Assembly: GCF_011390835.1 (NCBI RefSeq)
Contig: NZ_JAABRQ010000021.1
Span: 1 to 64,000 of the forward strand
Direction: 5' to 3'
DNA from: Hydrogenophaga sp.
GTDB taxonomy: Bacteria; Pseudomonadota; Gammaproteobacteria; Burkholderiales; Burkholderiaceae_C
Length of the DNA stretch: 64,000 nt
Of the stretch, positions 36,146 through 44,656 are shown piece after piece. A program made the translations under genes and the position numbers. Position 1 is the first letter of the stretch; every line of letters starts with the position of its first letter. The notes under the pieces were generated by a model that had not been told where the DNA came from, ran no database searches, and saw only the letters and a program-made list of their open reading frames with translations.

Positions 36146-38527
36146 ATGCAGGTGTTCACCCCCCAGGGCTGGCTGGAAAAGCTGCTGGCCGGCCTGCAGC
36201 GCGCTTCGCTGCAGTTGCTGATCAAGCCGGTGTTTTCGCCGCGCTTCTCCATCGGCTTTCAGCGCCGCTGGCTTTCGCTGCTGGCCAAGCTCTCGCTGCC
36301 GGTGCCGCGTGCCGCTGTGGTCACTGCCGACCAGGTGGGCGGCGTGCCGGGCGAATGGCTGCGCCCGCGCAAACACAACCACGCCACGCCACCTGCCACC
36401 GTCCTCTACCTGCACGGCGGCGCCTTCTGCATCGGCTCACCGCGCACCCACCGCTCGCTCACCGCGCGCCTGAGCCTGGCCAGCGGCCTGCCGGTGTTTG
36501 CACTCGACTACCGGCTAGCGCCCGAGCACCCCTACCCCGCCGCGCTGAACGACGCGCTAGCCGCCTTCCGCGCGCTGCGGGTTGATGGCCCGGTGATTGT
36601 TGGTGGCGACTCGGCCGGCGGCGGCCTGGCGCTGGCGCTGGCCATGGCCTTGCGCGACGCGGGCGAGCCCGGGCCGGCCTCGTTGTTGCTGCTCTCGCCT
36701 CTGGGCGATGCGGTCACACCCGATCTGCTGCCGGTGCCACCGCCCGGCGAAGCCATGCTGAGCACCGCCTGGGCCCAAGCTTGCGTGGACTTTTACCGCG
36801 GGCAATACAGCGCGGCAGAGCCCGGCATCTCCCCGCTGCGTGGCGACCTGAGCGGCCTGCCGCCCACGCTGATCCAGGCCGGCACCGACGAGCTGCTGCA
36901 CGACCAGGCGCTGGCGCTGGAGACCGCGCTGCAGGCCGCCGGCGTGCACACCCGCGGCGAGATCACACAACACCGCTGGCATGTTTTCCAGCTGCACGGT
37001 GGCGTGCTCAAGAGTTCGGACGAAGCCATCGTGCGCCTGGCCAGCTTTGCCCATGCGCACCTGCCGCGCGAGTCTGAAGGCGTGACCGAGCATGAGGTGG
37101 TCATCCTCGGCGCCGGCATGTCGGGTCTGTGCATGGCCATGCAGCTGCAACGCGCGGGGCAACACGACTTCGTCCTGCTGGAAAAACAGCCCGGCCTGGG
37201 CGGCACCTGGTGGGACAACACCTACCCCGGCGCGCATGTGGACGTGCCCTCGCCGGTCTATTCGTTCTCCTTCGCGCCGAACCCAGGCTGGACGCGCCGC
37301 TTCGCCGGCGCCCGAGAAATCCAGACCTACATGCAGCAGCTCGCCGAGCGCCACGGCCTCACCGAACGCATCCGCTTCAGCACCCGACTCGCCGAAGCGC
37401 GTTTTGACGAAGCCAGCGGCCTCTGGCACTTCACCACCGAAGACGGCCGCCGGCTGCGCTCGCGTTTTTTCGTCTGCAGCACCGGCCCGCTCAACCAGCC
37501 GCGCTGGCCCGACATCCCCGGCCTGGACGGCTTCCAGGGCCAGCGCCTGCACTCCGCGCGCTGGGACCACAGCCTGCCGCTGGCGGGTCAGCGCGTGGCT
37601 GTCATCGGCACCGGCTCCACCGCTTCGCAGCTCATCGCCCCGGTGGCCGAGCAGGCCAAGCAACTGTTTGTGTTCCAGCGCACCGCCAACTGGGTCATGC
37701 CCCGGCTGGACCGTCGCTACGGCGCCCTCGACCGCGCGCTGGCGCAGTCCACGCTCTACAACCGCGGCGTGCGCTGGTGCTGGATGCACATCCTCGAATG
37801 GGGCCGCCGCGGCTTCGACGAAGGCACGCTGGCGCGAAAGGGCATGCTCAAGACCGCTGCCATGCACCGCCAGCGCCAGGTGCCCGATGCCACGCTGCGC
37901 GCCCAGCTCACGCCCGACTACCCGCTGGGCTGCAAGCGCATCATTTATTCCAACGACTTTTTCCCCGCGCTGGGCCAGCTCCACGTGGCGCTGGTCACCA
38001 CGCCCATCGAGCGCTTCACACCCACCGGCATCGTCACCAGCGACGGCCAGGCCCGCGAAATCGACGTGCTGGTCTGCGCCACCGGCTTCGACACCCAGCA
38101 TTTGTTGTCCAGCATCACCGTCACCGGGCGCGGCGGGCAGACGCTGGCGCAGGCCTGGCAGGCCGGCCCCGAGGCCTACCAGGGCGTGAGCGTGGCCGGT
38201 TTCCCCAACCTCTTTCTCATGCTTGGCCCCAACACCGCCACCGGCCACACCTCCACCCTGCTCTTCATCGAGCCCGAGGTGCAACACGCCATCGCCTGCA
38301 TGCAGGCGGTGCGCGCCGGCGGCCAGCGCAGCATCGAGGTCAGCGAGGACGCCATGGCCACCTACAACCGCGAGCTGCAAGCCCGCCTGGGTGGCTCGGT
38401 GTGGGGCCAGTGCCGCAGCTGGTACCGCATGAACGACGGCAAGATCGTGGCCATCTTTCCCGGCTTCACCGCCGAGTATGTGAGCGCCGTGCGCCAGCCC
38501 GACTTGAGCCGCTACCGCTTTGCATGA
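36146..38527 (+). CDS. Fusion: alpha/beta hydrolase (HSL family) + Baeyer-Villiger-type flavin monooxygenase
   Basis: A 793-residue protein with two complete enzymes in one frame. Residues about 1-308: hormone-sensitive-lipase-type esterase with oxyanion box HGG (90-92), GDSAGG nucleophile S156, and likely Asp248 (GTDELLHD) and His279. Residues about 316-793: flavoprotein with GAGMSG (322-327), the BVMO fingerprint FQGQRLHSARW (463-473, FxGxxxHxxxW) and a second nucleotide loop GTGSTA (488-493). The first domain could hydrolyse the ester made by the second, giving ketone to alcohol plus acid. The junction LPRESEGVTEHEVVILGAGM shows no frameshift or internal stop. The substrate is unknown. No regulator or reductase gene is adjacent. 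Confidence 0.88.
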   Translation: MQVFTPQGWLEKLLAGLQRASLQLLIKPVFSPRFSIGFQRRWLSLLAKLSLPVPRAAVVTADQVGGVPGEWLRPRKHNHATPPATVLYLHGGAFCIGSPRTHRSLTARLSLASGLPVFALDYRLAPEHPYPAALNDALAAFRALRVDGPVIVGGDSAGGGLALALAMALRDAGEPGPASLLLLSPLGDAVTPDLLPVPPPGEAMLSTAWAQACVDFYRGQYSAAEPGISPLRGDLSGLPPTLIQAGTDELLHDQALALETALQAAGVHTRGEITQHRWHVFQLHGGVLKSSDEAIVRLASFAHAHLPRESEGVTEHEVVILGAGMSGLCMAMQLQRAGQHDFVLLEKQPGLGGTWWDNTYPGAHVDVPSPVYSFSFAPNPGWTRRFAGAREIQTYMQQLAERHGLTERIRFSTRLAEARFDEASGLWHFTTEDGRRLRSRFFVCSTGPLNQPRWPDIPGLDGFQGQRLHSARWDHSLPLAGQRVAVIGTGSTASQLIAPVAEQAKQLFVFQRTANWVMPRLDRRYGALDRALAQSTLYNRGVRWCWMHILEWGRRGFDEGTLARKGMLKTAAMHRQRQVPDATLRAQLTPDYPLGCKRIIYSNDFFPALGQLHVALVTTPIERFTPTGIVTSDGQAREIDVLVCATGFDTQHLLSSITVTGRGGQTLAQAWQAGPEAYQGVSVAGFPNLFLMLGPNTATGHTSTLLFIEPEVQHAIACMQAVRAGGQRSIEVSEDAMATYNRELQARLGGSVWGQCRSWYRMNDGKIVAIFPGFTAEYVSAVRQPDLSRYRFA

Positions 38528-38537
38528 ACCGGCCGGC

Positions 38538-38551
38538 TTGACGTGCATCAA
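38538..38551 (+). promoter_or_regulatory. FNR/Anr-like box before the hemerythrin gene
   Basis: TTGACGTGCATCAA differs from the FNR/Anr consensus TTGAT-N4-ATCAA at one base. A -10-like TAAGCT at 38574-38579 places a start near 38586, so the box centre would be at about -41.5, the class II activator position. That puts the start only about 2 bp before the hemerythrin ATG at 38588. Read by eye; not tested. Confidence 0.55.
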
Positions 38552-38587
38552 GCACCGCCCCAGGGCAGCCGGGTAAGCTCGCCCCCC

Positions 38588-39094
38588 ATGCACACCGACA
38601 GCCCCACCCTCACCGCCCCGGCCAGCGCCGGCCTGGACTGGTCGCCCGCCCTGTCAGTTGGCGACAGCCGCATGGACCACACCCACGAAGAGTTCGTGAC
38701 CATGCTCAACCGCCTGCTCGCCATCCCGCAGGATCAGCAACTGCCCCTGTACCGCGAATTCCTGGCTCACACAGTGGAACACTTCGCGCAGGAAGAGCGC
38801 TGGATGCTGGCCACCGGTTTTTCTGCCGACAACTGCCACGCCTCGCACCACGCCACGATCCTGGAAACCATGAGCGCGGTAATTCCGCACTATCAGAACG
38901 ACGACCCGGAGATCATCACCCGCCTGGCCGAGGCGCTGGCCGAGTGGTTTCCGCAACACGCCGCCAGCATGGACGCCGGCCTGGCGCAACACCTCAAAGC
39001 AGTGGGCTTCGACACCACCACCGAAACCGTGGCCGACCCTTCGGAGATCCGGCCTGCGAGCATCAGCGGGTGCGGCAGCGTGAGCTGCAGTTGA
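38588..39094 (+). CDS. Bacteriohemerythrin-like protein
   Basis: A 168-residue four-helix diiron O2-binding protein. Candidate metal ligands are in SRMDHTHEEFVTML, FLAHTVEHFAQEERWM (HxxxE) and CHASHHATIL, in the expected order. The C-terminus adds a Cys-rich tail (SGCGSVSCS) not part of the fold. ATG 38588 is chosen; the frame upstream to 38543 would cross the FNR-like box. A role in O2 sensing, storage or delivery is the family expectation. The neighbouring monooxygenase uses O2, so a link is conceivable but unproven. Confidence 0.85.
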   Translation: MHTDSPTLTAPASAGLDWSPALSVGDSRMDHTHEEFVTMLNRLLAIPQDQQLPLYREFLAHTVEHFAQEERWMLATGFSADNCHASHHATILETMSAVIPHYQNDDPEIITRLAEALAEWFPQHAASMDAGLAQHLKAVGFDTTTETVADPSEIRPASISGCGSVSCS

Positions 39095-39316
39095 GCGAGC
39101 CCGCGCCCAGCCAAAGAGCACCGCATTCGCTGCGCAGCAAGCAGGCTCTGCATCGGCAAACCCGCACAACTCTTTTCAAACCTGCAGGCACGCGCGGCGT
39201 TTTTTGAGGACGCTCATCAGAGCCAGCTTGCCCACGAGTGTGTTTCAATCGATCTGCCGTGCATTGCTCGCAGTCACCGACTGCGCCGTGTTGGTCCATC
39301 GAGAGGTTTCGAACAC

Positions 39317-39538
39317 ATGAACACAGCCAAACTCCTGGGCATCGCACTGCTGGTGGCGGGCGCACTTGCTCTCGTCTATGGAGGCTTCAGCTACACGAAG
39401 GACACAACCGCGGTGAAGCTTGGCCCGCTCGAACTGACCGTGAAAGAGAAGGAGTCTGTCAACGTTCCTGTCTGGGCAGGTGTCGGCGCGATCGTAGCGG
39501 GTGGCTTGCTGCTGGTGTTCGGAGGCAAGAAGGGCTGA
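39317..39538 (+). CDS. Small membrane protein, DUF3185-like
   Basis: A 73-residue protein with two membrane helices (LLGIALLVAGALALVYGGFS and VWAGVGAIVAGGLLLVFGGK) joined by a polar hairpin, TKDTTAVKLGPLELTVKEKE. The pattern fits small DUF3185-type inner-membrane proteins of unknown function. The 220 bp upstream carry no gene that I can see. Confidence 0.65.
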   Translation: MNTAKLLGIALLVAGALALVYGGFSYTKDTTAVKLGPLELTVKEKESVNVPVWAGVGAIVAGGLLLVFGGKKG

Positions 39539-39803
39539 GGCCTGGAGGAAAGCGGCGAACGGGTCGCGCTGCTCGCGGTCGGCGACAAGTCCAGCCGGCA
39601 TCGAGACCGGGAGACCGCCTTGGCGCGGGCTCGAAAGCTCGGAAAGAATAGCCATGACGCAAGCCGCCCGGCAGGCCAGGACCGCAGCCTACGGCGTGAC
39701 CGAGCCACTGCGCTCGCCGTGAGCAAGGGCCGCCAGCGTCGGCACCTCGCACAGCGGCCTGGGATCGGGCCGCGGAATCAGAACAGGGCGGGCCGCCCGG
39801 CGC

Positions 39804-40319
39804 TCACTTGCGCTGGTCGCTGATCCAGTCGGCCAGGGCGAACAGCAGGCCCGAGACCACGAAAGTCAGGTGAATTGCGATCTTCCACTTCAGTTGTTCG
39901 CTGCTGAGCGTGGTGCTGACGAGGAAGGCCTTGAGCAGCTCCACCGCCGAAATCGCCACGATCGCGCCGATCAGCTTCATCTTCAGGTCGGAAAAGCCCA
40001 CTTTGCCCATCCAGGCCGGCCGGTCCTCATGGTCGCCAATGCTCAGCTTGGAGACGAAGTTTTCATAGGAGCTGAACACGATGATCAGCAGCAGCACCGC
40101 GATCAGCGCGGTGTCCACCAGCGTCAGGATGGAAATGACCGTGTCGTGCTCGATGATGCCCAGCACACCCTGGATCAGCAGCGCCATTTCCTTGAAGAAC
40201 TTGATCAGCAGCACCGCCATGCTGACGATGAGCCCCAGAAAAAATGGCACCAGCAGCCAGCGGCTGGAGAAAATGACCTTCTCGAGCGTCAGCTCGAATT
40301 TGTTGGGGATGGAGGACAT
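39804..40319 (-). CDS. UPF0114/YqhA family membrane protein
   Basis: A 171-residue inner-membrane protein with about three or four helices: SRWLLVPFFLGLIVSMAVLL, LTLVDTALIAVLLLIIVFSS and others. It has the family blocks ENFVSKLSIGDHEDRPAWMG and DLKMKLIGAIVAISAVELLK. Function is unknown (E. coli YqhA relative). ATG 40319 (MSSIPNKFELTLEKVIFSSR) matches the family N-terminus; the longer frame reads through a non-conserved leader. The 264 bp between 39539 and 39803 have no recognisable gene. Confidence 0.85.
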   Translation of the reverse strand: MSSIPNKFELTLEKVIFSSRWLLVPFFLGLIVSMAVLLIKFFKEMALLIQGVLGIIEHDTVISILTLVDTALIAVLLLIIVFSSYENFVSKLSIGDHEDRPAWMGKVGFSDLKMKLIGAIVAISAVELLKAFLVSTTLSSEQLKWKIAIHLTFVVSGLLFALADWISDQRK

Positions 40320-40520
40320 AGGAAAGGCTGGCGTTGCACAAGCGCGCAAGCATAGCGAAAGATGGGCGCGCTGGCGGGGCGGCACCCGCGCGGCACCGTT
40401 CATCGCCGCGGCACGGGCATCACACCAGGGCGTTGAACCGAGTGCCCGCCGTGACCTCGCTCGCCAGCGGCAGCTGACCCGCCACGGCATTCAGCAGCGC
40501 CGAAGCGGCTGACTTGGCGT

Positions 40521-41552
40521 TCAGCACCACAAACGCCACCAGCACGACCTCTCGCCACCCGGCTGCTCCAGCCGCCGTTCATCAGCGCTGGGGACTATCC
40601 GGCGCACGACCCTGCGGTGATCGGCACGCCGCGCCGCGGCCTCGCTCAGTCCGTAGGCGGGCAGCGCCAGGGCAAATGGCAGCAGATAGTAGGCGGCCCG
40701 ATAGGCCAGCATCGCGGCCAGCAACTCGGTCTTGGGTAGCCGGTCGCCGAGCGAGGCCACCACCAGCGCTTCGAGTACGCCAACGTTGCCGGGTACATGG
40801 GTCACGACGCCGGCCACCGCCGCCAGCAGCATCACGCCGAGTACCGAGGGGTAGTCGACGCGCATGCCGAGCAAGATCCAAACGATGGCGCCAATGAGCA
40901 GCCAGTTGGCACCGCCCGCTGCCGCCTGCCAGCTGGCCATGCGCCCGCTTGCCAGTTCCAGCCGATGCACGCGCCAGCTCAGCTGTCGCTTCGGCGAGTA
41001 CCGGCACAGCGCCAGGTAGGCGAGCGCGGCGCCGATCATCACCAGCCCGATCACACGCAGCCAGCCGGCAGAGGGCAACCCGACCAGGGCCAGCGTGGGC
41101 GGCGCCCACACCAGCACGGTGCCGCCCACCCAGAGGTAGCCCAGCCAGTTGGTCACCATGCTGTAAGCGACGATTTGCACCACGGTCTCAGTCGGGAGCC
41201 CCCAGCGCGTGTACAGCCGCAGGCGCAGGGCCAGACTGCCCACCCAGGAGCCCAGGTTGAAGTTGAAGGCGTAGCTGATGGCGGCGATGCCCAGGGTTCT
41301 CGACATCGGCAGCCGGTGGCCGGTGAGCCGGCGCCCGATGAGGTCGAAGGTGGCGTACAGGGCGTAGCTGATCAGCGACAGCGCTGCTGCGGCCACCAGC
41401 CAGCCGGGCGATTGTTGTCGCAGGGCCAGCCAGACGGCTGGCCAGTCGACCCGGCGTGCCTCGAACGCGACCAGCGTCAGCACCAGCCCCGCCAGCACCC
41501 AGGGCGCCACCCGCTTGAACCACCACCAGGCGCGCTGCGCGGCCGACCTCAC
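40521..41552 (-). CDS. ybhN: YbhN-type UPF0104/lysylphosphatidylglycerol-synthase-TM family protein
   Basis: A 343-residue integral membrane protein with about eight helices and the UPF0104 patterns LGIAAISYAFNFNLGSWVGS, TNWLGYLWVGGTVLVW and AGVVTHVPGNVGVLEALVV. It overlaps clsB by 4 bp (ATGA), as ybhN follows clsB in E. coli. The C-terminus (RRLEQPGGERSCWWRLWC) looks atypical: another frame reads on for about 40 residues past it. A frameshift near 40550 is therefore possible. Function is unproven; a lipid-related role is inferred from the operon. Confidence 0.78.
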   Translation of the reverse strand: MRSAAQRAWWWFKRVAPWVLAGLVLTLVAFEARRVDWPAVWLALRQQSPGWLVAAAALSLISYALYATFDLIGRRLTGHRLPMSRTLGIAAISYAFNFNLGSWVGSLALRLRLYTRWGLPTETVVQIVAYSMVTNWLGYLWVGGTVLVWAPPTLALVGLPSAGWLRVIGLVMIGAALAYLALCRYSPKRQLSWRVHRLELASGRMASWQAAAGGANWLLIGAIVWILLGMRVDYPSVLGVMLLAAVAGVVTHVPGNVGVLEALVVASLGDRLPKTELLAAMLAYRAAYYLLPFALALPAYGLSEAAARRADHRRVVRRIVPSADERRLEQPGGERSCWWRLWC

Positions 41553-42775
41553 GGCGCGTCGCCGCGCAGCGGCACAACCCGCGGCGCACTCGCCGGAAAC
41601 ATCCGGATCCAGACGGGAAAGCGGCGCATGACGTGGAACAGGGCGAAACTGCGCAGCGCGATCCAGGCCGAGCGGAGCGGCCCCGGCGTTGGCACTTGCA
41701 CGCGCTCACAGCGTTGCTGCATCAGATGTTCGAGCCGATCGCGCAACTGCCCGGCAAAGACTGGGTCGCGTACGACGACGTTGGCCTCGAGGTTCAACCC
41801 CAGGCTGGTCGGGTCGAGGTTGCTCGAGCCGACGGTCGCCCAGTGGTCGTCGATCACCGCCACCTTGGCGTGCAACGGCCGCTCGCCGTACTCGTACACG
41901 CGCACGCCGGCACGCAGCAGGTAACCGTACAGCAGTTCCGACGCACTGCGCACCCAGGGCAGATCAGGTCGGCCCTGCAGGATGAGGTCGACCTGCACAC
42001 CGCGCCGCGCCGCATAGCGCAGATCGCGCAGCAGCCGGTGGCCGGGAAAGAAGTAGGCGTTGGCGATCAGCACGCGCTGGCGAGCACCGCGGATGGCCAC
42101 GCGGTAGTGGCGCTCGATGTCGGTGCGGTTGCCCTGGTTGTCGCGCGTGACGAAGGCGGCCAACGGGCCGCTGGCGGCGTCGGCCCGAGGGACACCGGCG
42201 GCGCCAGCGCCAGCGCCAGCACGGCCTGCACGCCAGCGCCTCAGCCACAGGAACCGGGGCGGTTGCGGCGCTTCCACACTGGCGCGGCAGAAGGCGCGGA
42301 TCTGCCCGACCAGCGGCCCCTGGACCTCGACCGCATAGTCCTGCTTGCCCAGCGGCCCGGACCCGGCCAGCTGATCGACCGAGAAGTTGATACCCCCGAC
42401 AAAGGCCAAGCGGCCGTCCACGACCACCAGCTTGCGGTGCATGCGGCGCAGCAGATTGACGCGGGTACCGAACAGGCGCTGGGCGGGCTCGTAGCTGCGC
42501 AACCGCACACCGGCTTCGAGCAGTGGCTCCGTGAACGACGGCGGCAAGTCGGGCGAGCCCCAGCCGTCGACCATCACGTGCACGGTGGCGCCACGCCCGG
42601 CGGCGCTCAGCAGGGCTTGCTGCAAAGCGCGACCGACCTCGTCGTCGAACAGGATGAAGGTCTCCAACAGCACCTCTGTCTCAGCCGCGGCGATGGCCTC
42701 AAAAACGCGTGGATAGTAGGCCTCACCGTTTTCGAGCAGTGCAATGCGGTTGTCGGGCAGCCAGTGCGAGTTCAC
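41549..42775 (-). CDS. clsB: Cardiolipin synthase B-like phospholipase D family protein
   Basis: A 408-residue PLD-superfamily enzyme with two HKD motifs: MHRKLVVVDGRLAFVGGINF and LHAKVAVIDDHWATVGSSNL. Both have the His-x-Lys and Asp. It should make cardiolipin or related lipids at the inner membrane, as E. coli ClsB (YbhO). GTG 42775 is the start, since its bases overlap the upstream stop (GTGA). The order ybhP-clsB-ybhN with 4-bp overlaps is the E. coli order. Confidence 0.88.
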   Translation of the reverse strand: MNSHWLPDNRIALLENGEAYYPRVFEAIAAAETEVLLETFILFDDEVGRALQQALLSAAGRGATVHVMVDGWGSPDLPPSFTEPLLEAGVRLRSYEPAQRLFGTRVNLLRRMHRKLVVVDGRLAFVGGINFSVDQLAGSGPLGKQDYAVEVQGPLVGQIRAFCRASVEAPQPPRFLWLRRWRAGRAGAGAGAAGVPRADAASGPLAAFVTRDNQGNRTDIERHYRVAIRGARQRVLIANAYFFPGHRLLRDLRYAARRGVQVDLILQGRPDLPWVRSASELLYGYLLRAGVRVYEYGERPLHAKVAVIDDHWATVGSSNLDPTSLGLNLEANVVVRDPVFAGQLRDRLEHLMQQRCERVQVPTPGPLRSAWIALRSFALFHVMRRFPVWIRMFPASAPRVVPLRGDAP

Positions 42776-43545
42776 GGCAACTCCGGCAGATCGATTTCGG
42801 CCGCCAGCGGCGCGTGGTCGGACAGGCGCGCCCAGGGCTGGCGGGGCAGTCTCAGCGGCCGGTGCGCGGCGGTGCCGCGCACGTAGATACGGTCGAGCGG
42901 CAGCAGAGGCATGCGAGCCGGGAAGCTGCGCGCATGGCGCCCGTGCGCCTGACGGAAGACTTCGATCAGACCGCACGGTGCCAGCAGCGAGTCAGCGCGC
43001 GCGCGCCAGTCGTTGAAGTCGCCGGCAACGACCAGTGTCGCGTCGGCGGGCACGCTGTGGCGGATGACCTCGCACAACCGAGCCAGCTGGTGGCTCCGGT
43101 GCGCCTCGCTCAGCCCCAGGTGCACGCACATCACATGCAACTCCGGCTGGCGCGCCGGCCGGGCCAGCACACAGTGCAGCACCCCGCGCGGCTCGACGCC
43201 CGGCAACGACACATCGTGGTTGTAGCTGCGCAGCACCGGCAACCGGGACAACACGGCGTTGCCGTGGTCCTGCCCTTCCGCCACGGCATTGCGGCCGTAG
43301 GCCCGGTCGTGCCAGATCTCGTCAGCGAGAAACTCGTAGTGCGCGCCGATGTCGGCTGCGCCTGCGGGAACCGATCCGCCCCCGACCTCCTGCAGGAACA
43401 CCAGATCGCTGCCCTCCGCGCGCACCGCGTCGCGCAATTCGTGCAGGACGAATCGCCGGTTGAAGGCGTTGAAGCCCCTGTGGATGTTGAGGGTCAGCAC
43501 ACGCAAGGGCCTTGGCGATCGCTGTTCATGCATGGTGCTCAGCAT
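42772..43545 (-). CDS. ybhP: YbhP-type endonuclease/exonuclease/phosphatase domain protein
   Basis: A protein of about 257 residues of the EEP superfamily (DNase I-like, inositol phosphatase and sphingomyelinase relatives). Motifs are LTLNIHRGFN, DLVFLQEVG (metal Glu), VVAGDFNDWR (Asp/Asn) and LSDHAPLAAEI (catalytic Asp-His). The start may be ATG 43545 or 43533; neither has a strong ribosome site. It is first in the ybhP-clsB-ybhN operon. Confidence 0.86.
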   Translation of the reverse strand: MLSTMHEQRSPRPLRVLTLNIHRGFNAFNRRFVLHELRDAVRAEGSDLVFLQEVGGGSVPAGAADIGAHYEFLADEIWHDRAYGRNAVAEGQDHGNAVLSRLPVLRSYNHDVSLPGVEPRGVLHCVLARPARQPELHVMCVHLGLSEAHRSHQLARLCEVIRHSVPADATLVVAGDFNDWRARADSLLAPCGLIEVFRQAHGRHARSFPARMPLLPLDRIYVRGTAAHRPLRLPRQPWARLSDHAPLAAEIDLPELP

Positions 43546-43659
43546 GCCACATGGACAACCGCAGACCCGATGTCCGCCAGTCCCGCAAGCAACGGGTACG
43601 TCGCCCGCACCTCACGCACGCAACCGAATCCTGCAACCAATATCCAGTCTTGAGAATTT

Positions 43660-43978
43660 CCCAAGAGCCAATCTGCTTTCTTAGCACCGTCTTCAACACC
43701 TTGTCATAGTTGTTCTTCGGCAGCGCGTCCACGAACGCATAGCGCTTGGCCGCTTGAAGCGGGCGATATGGTCCAGGCAGAAGGCGTCCAGCGATCTCGA
43801 ATCCACCGTCTCTGAAGCCGCAGCATTCGCCTGCAGCACCACAAACGCCACCGCGATTTCGCCCCACTCAGGATCCGGCGCGCCGACCACAGCCAATTCG
43901 GCCACACAGGGGGCCGTGAGCAGCACCTCTTCCGCCTCGCGCGGGTCGATGTTGCCGCCGCTGATGATGATCGCCTTG
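43660..43978 (-). pseudogene. C-terminal fragment of an AMP-dependent acyl-CoA ligase, frameshifted
   Basis: The minus strand reads KAIIISGGNIDPREAEEVLL, then VAELAVVGAPDPEWGEIAVA and LDAFCLDHIARFKRP. This is the C-terminal lobe of an acyl/aryl-CoA ligase. After KRP a single missing C near 43753 moves the rest (RYAFVDALPKNNYDKVLKTV) to another frame. The 5' two-thirds of the gene and the normal 3' end are absent. It is therefore a decayed remnant between ybhP and an acetyltransferase. No insertion sequence is seen at its edges. Confidence 0.85.
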
Positions 43979-44080
43979 CAGCGCTATGCAGAGACTGACG
44001 CTGTCAGTGGGAGTCATGCCACGAGGTACGCGCACCGCACAGGCCTTGGCGGCGCTGCCGAACCACCAATGGCAGCTGGC

Positions 44081-44656
44081 TCAGACCTGTTCGGCAACTG
44101 GCTCGAACGCAGCCGTTGGCGGGGTCAGCCCGGCGAGGTTGGTGAGGGTAGCGGCGGCGCGGCGCGGCACGATCCTGGCGGGTACACCCACCGCGACCGA
44201 GTTGGATGGCACATCGTGGGTGACCACCGAGTTGGCGCCAATGCACACGTTGTCGCCGATGGTGATGCGTCCCAGCAGCTTGGCGCCCGTGCCGATGTCC
44301 ACGTTGTCCCCGAAAACCGGGGCGCAGGGTTCGTCAACGCGGGCCAGACCCACCACCACGCCCGAACGGAGACGGCAGTTGTCACCAAATCGCGCGTAGC
44401 CACTGACCACGATGCCGCCAAAGTGGTCGATCACAAAGTTCTTCCCCACCTGGACTTCGCAGGGAAGTTCGATGCCCGTGATGACTTGAACGAATTTGTA
44501 CAACACCTTGTACAGCAACGAAAACGCCTTGCGCAGGAGGACTGGACGCACGCCATAGCGCCAGCGCCCCAGTCGATACACCAGCATGACCCAGAAACCT
44601 TGCACACCCCAATCGCGTCCATGGGCACGGTAATCAGCGCGAATGTGGTCAAACAT
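44081..44656 (-). CDS. Hexapeptide-repeat acetyltransferase (serine acetyltransferase/colanic-acid type)
   Basis: A 191-residue left-handed beta-helix transferase. The N-terminal helical part (MFDHIRADYRAHGRDWGVQG) and the hexapeptide repeats from NFVIDHFGGIVVSGYARFGD to DNVCIGANSVVTHDVPSNSV are intact. It resembles EpsC/WcaB-like serine or sugar acetyltransferases. No sugar-nucleotide or glycosyltransferase gene is near, so the acceptor is unknown. The rest of an exopolysaccharide cluster seems to be missing here. The ATG at 44656 is used. Confidence 0.82.
   Translation of the reverse strand: MFDHIRADYRAHGRDWGVQGFWVMLVYRLGRWRYGVRPVLLRKAFSLLYKVLYKFVQVITGIELPCEVQVGKNFVIDHFGGIVVSGYARFGDNCRLRSGVVVGLARVDEPCAPVFGDNVDIGTGAKLLGRITIGDNVCIGANSVVTHDVPSNSVAVGVPARIVPRRAAATLTNLAGLTPPTAAFEPVAEQV

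Noticed and set aside
36557-38593. 678-residue open frame antisense to the hydrolase-monooxygenase gene
   Set aside because: It mirrors a GC-rich coding gene codon by codon and has no family features, while the plus strand has complete catalytic motifs.
39539-39803. Possible small gene between the DUF3185-like and YqhA-like genes
   Set aside because: Only short frames of low complexity; no signal, helix or motif.
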